Below are positions 59,612 to 64,000 of a DNA stretch of 64,000 nt, in pieces. Positions within the stretch are counted from its first letter, which is position 1. Every line of letters starts with the position of its first letter. Under the pieces are notes generated by a model. It did not search any database and had not been told where the DNA came from. It saw only the letters and a program-made list of their open reading frames with translations. Position numbers and translations under genes: made by a program. Origin of the DNA: Chryseobacterium sp. MYb264 (GTDB lineage: Bacteria > Bacteroidota > Bacteroidia > Flavobacteriales > Weeksellaceae); the NCBI RefSeq assembly GCF_035974275.1, contig NZ_CP142422.1, forward strand, positions 806,001-870,000. Reading direction: 5' to 3'.

Positions 59612-61834
59612 TTATTTAATTCTAAATTCGAGCTTCACATTGAAGAAACGCCCTGTCAGACGAACGGGAACTGGATAGGCCATATTCGTAGACGAATCGG
59701 AAATCCATTGGTTAGCAACGGTATTTCTGATATTAAAGGCATTGAAAACCTGTACACCTAAGGTTAATTCCTCAAAATTCCCCCAAAAGCCATAGGCTGA
59801 CTTCTTTTCTTTAGGCTCGATAAAAGCGTAAGAAAGCCCTAAATCTACTCTTTTATAAGCAGGTAAAGTTTTTTGATACATGTAAGGATCTGTAAGAACA
59901 GGTGCTCCCGTTGGCAGTCCCATGGCGTAAGTCAATGTTAAATTGACTTTCATTTTCGGAAACTGGGGCATATAGTCCTGATAGAACATGGCAAATCTGA
60001 ATCTCTGATCGGTTGGTCTCGGGATATCTCCCCTTCCGTCAATATTTTCGTATACCCGTGCGTAACTTGCCGACAACCAGGAATCTACCCCGGGAACGAA
60101 TTCTCCGTACAAACGGGTATCAATCCCGTAAGCATACCCTTTTGCATTATTCTGTCCTGAATAACGGATTCTCACATTATCCATATAATATGGAATCAGG
60201 TTATCCATTTTTTTATAATAAGCCTCAGTAGTTAGTTTGAAAGGTCTGTCATACATATAAAACTCATAATCGTTGGCCAAAATAGCCTGAATAGATCTTT
60301 GAGACTTTATATTGCTGTTAAAATTGCCATCCAGGTCTTTAATTTCCTTATAAAAAGGAGACTGATAGTAAACTCCTCCCGAAAGTTTAAACAACATATC
60401 TGAATCCCAATCCGGCTTGATAGCAAACTGAACCCTTGGCGAGAAAATAGTTTCTTTATTAAAGCTCCAGTTAGAAACTCTTGCCCCCGCATTAACAAAA
60501 ACCTTACTCGCCCCCCAGAAAAACTTCTGAGAATATTGTACATAGGCAGACATTCTGGTAGGTTCAATATGGTTATTTCCGGCAATTCTGTAAGCCAGTT
60601 CAAGATCAGAGTAATCACCAATTCTAGGATCATCAATAGGTCTTGGCATGCTGTACCCTGCGGAGTCTATCAGTTTCCATTCGTTAGTAAGATCTTTAAG
60701 ATTTTCTTTTTCATATTTAAATCCAACCTCGAAATCGGTATTTACATTCGGTGAAAAACGGGCTCTGAATTGTGTTCCGTAGGTTCTTACAAACAAATCA
60801 TTTCTGGCATGCTCAATCTGTCCACCGGCATCATACGAAGTAACAGGATCCCCAGTCACCGGATCGAATGTCTGTAAGATATAAGAAGAGCCAATAGAGT
60901 AATACTCTCTTTCTCTGTTTTGATAGGAAAATGCATCTAAGGTAAATTTCCACTTATCCGACGGCTTATAGTTGGCTGAAACCGTACCCATCATATTTTT
61001 ATACTTATCGTCTTCCCTTCCGTTGTAGAAGACCGTAAGATTCATTGGTCGCTGTAAACTTCCGAAATCTACACTTCTTTCTCTGGGAATCATTTCATAA
61101 TCATTTTTTGAATAATATCCTATAAATGATAATGATAATTTAGGAGTGATATGATAGTTCATATACGTCTGAAAATCCATATAAACAGGATTGAAATCTG
61201 TATCTTCCTTTAATGTATTAAGGATAAGATTCATATTTCGGTATCTTCCTGAAAACAAAGCGGTAAATTTTTTATTTCCGTCCTCATCCTTTTTCCCGGA
61301 AGCAAAACCGGCAGTTAATCTCCCCCCCATTAAACTTCCCTCACCGGACAATTCAAACTTTTGAGGTTCACGATAATAAATGTTTAAGGCAGAAGACATT
61401 TTATCTCCATATCTTGCTTCAAAACCACCTGCCGAAAAGTTGACCGTAGAGACCATATCGGGATTGATCATACTTAAACCTTCCTGTTGAGAATTCCTGA
61501 TCAGAAAAGGTCTGTAGATCTCAATATCATTAATATAAATAAGGTTTTCGTCATAGTTTCCTCCACGAACCATATACTGTGAAGAAAGCTCTGTATTGGA
61601 ATTTACAGAAGGTAATGTTTTGATAATCCCTTCAATACCTCCCGAAATACTGGCTACATTTTTGGCATCTTTTGCCGAAATTTTCACATTGGTAATATCT
61701 TTCGTACTTCCTGCTACTTTTTTCTGGAAAACAACTTCCTCAATATCTGTGGTTTTCATCGTATCCTTCTTCTTGGTCTGCGAGAATACTAAGACAGGAA
61801 CCATAAGGCTCAGCGGTAAAACTAGTTTTTTCAA
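59612..61834 (-). CDS. TonB-dependent receptor
   Basis: A 740-residue outer-membrane receptor. A signal peptide (ending VFSQ) is followed by a TonB-box-like TDIEEVVFQ, a plug domain (KTLPSVNSNTELSSQYMVRGGNYDENLIYINDIEIYRP) and a 22-strand barrel ending in VKLEFRIK. There is no carboxypeptidase-like N-terminal extension and no SusD partner, so it resembles metal- or siderophore-type receptors rather than glycan importers. It is encoded next to the copper proteins on the same strand but ends at a terminator. A copper role is plausible but inferred from neighbourhood. Confidence 0.9.
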   Translation of the reverse strand: MKKLVLPLSLMVPVLVFSQTKKKDTMKTTDIEEVVFQKKVAGSTKDITNVKISAKDAKNVASISGGIEGIIKTLPSVNSNTELSSQYMVRGGNYDENLIYINDIEIYRPFLIRNSQQEGLSMINPDMVSTVNFSAGGFEARYGDKMSSALNIYYREPQKFELSGEGSLMGGRLTAGFASGKKDEDGNKKFTALFSGRYRNMNLILNTLKEDTDFNPVYMDFQTYMNYHITPKLSLSFIGYYSKNDYEMIPRERSVDFGSLQRPMNLTVFYNGREDDKYKNMMGTVSANYKPSDKWKFTLDAFSYQNREREYYSIGSSYILQTFDPVTGDPVTSYDAGGQIEHARNDLFVRTYGTQFRARFSPNVNTDFEVGFKYEKENLKDLTNEWKLIDSAGYSMPRPIDDPRIGDYSDLELAYRIAGNNHIEPTRMSAYVQYSQKFFWGASKVFVNAGARVSNWSFNKETIFSPRVQFAIKPDWDSDMLFKLSGGVYYQSPFYKEIKDLDGNFNSNIKSQRSIQAILANDYEFYMYDRPFKLTTEAYYKKMDNLIPYYMDNVRIRYSGQNNAKGYAYGIDTRLYGEFVPGVDSWLSASYARVYENIDGRGDIPRPTDQRFRFAMFYQDYMPQFPKMKVNLTLTYAMGLPTGAPVLTDPYMYQKTLPAYKRVDLGLSYAFIEPKEKKSAYGFWGNFEELTLGVQVFNAFNIRNTVANQWISDSSTNMAYPVPVRLTGRFFNVKLEFRIK

Positions 61835-62106
61835 AAGAAATGTTTTAAAATTTCAAACGTGAATATATACATTTTATTTTAACTTATTTAAACTTTTCTT
61901 AACATTTATTAAAATCATCCCAGTAATCTCGGCCTGATTTTATATCATTACTATGTAAATGGCTTAAAGCTTCAACAAGCTCAAACTAATAATACTTATG
62001 AACAAAATATATCATAAAATTATCAGACCGAGCTTGCTGAAATATTTTCCGTATCACAAATAATTGGGATGAATAAGTTCAAACAGGTATTATTTGTATT
62101 AAATGA
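61835..62106. other. Intergenic region without recognised gene
   Basis: An AT-rich spacer. An imperfect inverted repeat (CAACAAGCTC near 61975 and GAGCTTGCTG near 62030) is the only structure seen; nothing else is supported. Confidence 0.4.
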
Positions 62107-62916
62107 TTATAAAATAGCCTCTCTTACTCTTGTCAGTTTCTGTAAAAGATCTTCCAGTAAATCCAGCCTTAACATATTTGCGCCGTCCGATAAAGCTGTT
62201 TCAGGAGTAGGGTGCGTTTCAATGAAAATACCATCTGCGCCTACTGCAATTCCTGCTTTTGCGACCGTTTCGATAAGATCCGGTCTTCCTCCTGTCACGC
62301 CCGAACTTTGGTTAGGCTGCTGTAAAGAATGGGTAACATCCAGAATTACAGGTGCATATTGCTGCATCGTAGGGATTCCTCTGTAATCAACAATTAAATC
62401 TGTATATCCGAAAGAATTACCTCTTTCGATAATGGCTACTTTTTCATTTTTAGAATCAGTGATTTTCTGAACGGCAAATTTCATCGATTCAGGAGAAAGG
62501 AACTGTCCTTTTTTCAAAGTCACACATTTTCCCGTTTCAGCCGCAGCTACTAAAAGATCAGTCTGACGCACCAGAAATGCTGGAATCTGAAGAACATCAA
62601 CATATTGAGCTGCCAAAGCTGCATGTTCGTTCTCGTGAATATCGGTTGTTGTCGGAATGTTGAATGTTTCTCCTACTTTTTTAAGAATTTCAAGAGACTT
62701 TTCCTCACCAATTGTCGTGAAAGAGTCTACCCTGCTTCTGTTCGCTTTTTTAAAGCTTCCTTTAAAGATGTAAGGAATATTATATTTATTGGTAAGTTCA
62801 ATTACTTTTTCAGCAATTCTCAGTGCCATATCTTCACCTTCAATGATGCATGGGCCTGCAATTAGGAAAAAGTTTTTGGAATCTTTGTGCTGGATATTAT
62901 CTAAATACTGAATCAT
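62107..62916 (-). CDS. kdsA: 3-deoxy-8-phosphooctulonate (KDO-8-P) synthase
   Basis: A 269-residue cytosolic enzyme condensing phosphoenolpyruvate with arabinose-5-phosphate, the first committed step to KDO in LPS. Landmarks are LIAGPCIIEGEDMAL, YIFKGSFKKANRSRVDSF, TTDIHE, LQIPAFLVRQTDLL, LKKGQFLSPESMK and IETHPTPETALSDG. Cys23 in AGPC marks the metal-dependent class (E. coli KdsA has Asn here). It is monocistronic with an 839-bp repeat-rich region upstream. Confidence 0.97.
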   Translation of the reverse strand: MIQYLDNIQHKDSKNFFLIAGPCIIEGEDMALRIAEKVIELTNKYNIPYIFKGSFKKANRSRVDSFTTIGEEKSLEILKKVGETFNIPTTTDIHENEHAALAAQYVDVLQIPAFLVRQTDLLVAAAETGKCVTLKKGQFLSPESMKFAVQKITDSKNEKVAIIERGNSFGYTDLIVDYRGIPTMQQYAPVILDVTHSLQQPNQSSGVTGGRPDLIETVAKAGIAVGADGIFIETHPTPETALSDGANMLRLDLLEDLLQKLTRVREAIL

Positions 62917-63010
62917 TTTATTTTAATTAAAAAGTTCTGTAAAAATAACGATAAAGTTCGGGAATCGGAAATTATTTAATGTGAACTCGAAGCATGGGCC
63001 GGGACAATGT

Positions 63011-63498
63011 AGGATCAGGCCTAAAACTTGGGGAGAAATTGTTTAGATTTTTTTTGCCACGAGTACACGAATTTTTTATTTCCAAAAGATCGTGCAGATT
63101 TTTACAGATGCTGCTCTCTTTGTTGGTTTTTCGCAAAGTCGCAAAGATATTTTTTAATATTTTATGTTTTTAAGTCGCAAGGATTTTATCAAAGATAAAA
63201 TTGAGGGCTGCATATTATCGCCGCGAATGCACGATTTTTTTTATTTCCCACAGATCGCAAAGATTTTCACAGATGATGCTGCTGGTATTTTTTTGCTTAA
63301 TCTTCGTGATCTTTTTATCAGTAGAACGGCTTGGTGAGACTTAAAACGGGAGTTTTCAAAAAACTTGGTAGGGCTTCGTGTTCAATATGTAAAGTGTAAG
63401 GAAAAGAACCCGCTTCATTTGCAAAATCTGCGAGAGCAAAAAATTTCATCCTACATGATCTAAACTTTTTTGCCTTGCCCCAACTTTTGATACTGGTC
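63011..63498 (-). mobile_element. 488-bp transposase-less element (copy C, inverted) with 8-bp target duplication
   Basis: GACAATGT flanks it at 63003-63010 and 63499-63506. The left end AGGATCAGGCCTAAAACTTG and the right end (reverse complement GACCAGTATCAAAAGTTGGG) are imperfect inverted repeats of the same type as copy B. The interior is nearly collinear, inverted, with copy B through almost its whole length. No coding capacity is evident. Confidence 0.82.
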
Positions 63499-63619
63499 GA
63501 CAATGTCTGGATATGAGTTATCTTGCTAATGCAATTCGATGAATGACTGTCCCCCATATCAAATGATAGTCTTTTTGTTTGTTGATAAGCGTGCCCCTCG
63601 TTTATTTGGCTATTTTTAC

Positions 63620-63658
63620 ATTAAAGATTATCTTGTTAATGTAAAGATAATCTTTAAT
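63620..63658. repeat. Perfect 14-bp inverted repeat
   Basis: ATTAAAGATTATCT (63620-63633) pairs exactly with AGATAATCTTTAAT (63645-63658) around an 11-nt loop. It has no T-run, and the nearest gene end is over 95 bp away. The adjacent stretch 63670-63715 (GAGTAAGCAAGGAGGAATCA, GATGAAGCTT) echoes words inside the element at 18403-18662. Confidence 0.6.
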
Positions 63659-63755
63659 GATTGATTATTTTGAGTAAGCAAGGAGGAATCAGCGATTTGA
63701 TTGGATGAAGCTTTATATACGCTTAAAGCCTATCTTCCACTTCTTTTATTTATGT

Positions 63756-64000
63756 TTATTCTAAAGCGGGAGCATTTTCTATGATGGTCTGCAGGGATTC
63801 GGGAATGTAAGGCCTTCCTCCCGTAGCAGGAACACAGGTGCCTGTAAAAACCCCCTTGGTTACCACTTTCTTATTGAGAATAATAGATTGTTTAAAATGA
63901 AGCCTTGGCAATCCCTCCTTATCACGGTATAATTCACAGGTAACGCTAATATGGTCGTCTTTCTTCAAAGATCTTAAAAAGTTAATTTTATACTCGGATA
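63756..64000 (-). CDS. Acyl-CoA thioesterase (hotdog fold), C-terminal part cut by window edge
   Basis: The minus-strand frame is open to the end of the window, so the gene continues beyond 64000; an internal TTG at 63968 is not the true start. The visible 81 residues (SEYKINFLRSLKKDDHISVTCELYRD, LHFKQSIILNKKVVTKGVFTGTCV) are the second half of a YbgC/4-hydroxybenzoyl-CoA-type hotdog thioesterase, which cleaves acyl-CoA esters in the cytoplasm. The catalytic Asp region lies outside the window. The family call is moderately secure. Confidence 0.7.
   Translation of the reverse strand, partial: SEYKINFLRSLKKDDHISVTCELYRDKEGLPRLHFKQSIILNKKVVTKGVFTGTCVPATGGRPYIPESLQTIIENAPALE

Noticed and set aside
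63318..63557. 79-codon minus-strand ORF in the 63-kb region
   Set aside because: It lies almost entirely inside transposase-less element C and is not preserved in the collinear copies A and B.
1..64000. tRNA or rRNA genes
   Set aside because: I looked through the intergenic regions for cloverleaf-like and conserved rRNA sequence and saw none; short tRNA matches could only be excluded by a tRNAscan run.

Overview
The window reads as a chromosomal segment of a Chryseobacterium-like member of the Flavobacteriales (Bacteroidota). Supporting signs are the AT-rich sequence, a short 288-residue primary sigma factor, TAnnTTTG-type -7 boxes, proteins with a type IX secretion (T9SS) C-terminal sorting domain, a GldI-like lipoprotein, a TssN-containing Bacteroidota-type T6SS fragment, and HYC_CC_PP and DUF3347 copper proteins. 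The genus is an inference from gene content. No rRNA, tRNA, CRISPR array, prophage or intact transposase was seen.

Layout. 1-8.5 kb: the end of a DUF1015 gene, a tandem pair of secreted M28 peptidases (the first apparently catalytically dead), a small unknown protein, a LexA/S24-type repressor, a type II NADH dehydrogenase and a ClC-CBS chloride transporter. 8.8-12.1 kb (minus): aldo/keto reductase, a truncated anti-sigma factor, a cyclophilin-FKBP fusion lipoprotein and GldI. 12.3-18 kb (minus): a compact sugar operon (LacI regulator, PfkB kinase, FHS permease, LamB-like porin, epimerase) with two copies of a LacI-type operator. 18-26 kb: a repeat-rich gap, a Crp-like regulator, an SMR exporter, a T9SS cargo protein, then housekeeping genes (methyltransferase, map, HAD phosphatase, acyl-ACP desaturase, gpmI). 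26-36 kb: an SUI1 factor, an LRR protein, a PhoX phosphatase, a di-heme peroxidase, a nucleoside phosphorylase and a frameshifted YadA-head-like adhesin. 36-47 kb: fabI, two EamA transporters, a DtxR-type metal regulator, threonine aldolase, an Lrp regulator and a class V aminotransferase. 47-52.8 kb: three T6SS baseplate/membrane genes (tssG, tssN, tssK), an S1/P1 nuclease and rpoD. 53-64 kb: a lipoprotein, an FAD monooxygenase, a copper-handling block (HMBD-multicopper oxidase-CopB-like fusion, DUF3347, HYC_CC_PP, TonB receptor), kdsA and a partial thioesterase.

The most unusual signal lies between the genes. (1) A roughly 95-bp structured repeat occurs three times. Its flanks are conserved, but its long hairpin stem is rewritten in each copy with base pairing kept. 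(2) A roughly 490-520 bp transposase-less element has imperfect 22-bp inverted ends. Two copies are flanked by clear 8-bp direct repeats. A third, degraded copy is interrupted by a 190-bp second element with a 5-bp target duplication, and another copy supplies the empty site. (3) Perfect palindromes precede two of the structured repeats. These suggest several active or recently active small mobile or structured DNA families in this genome.
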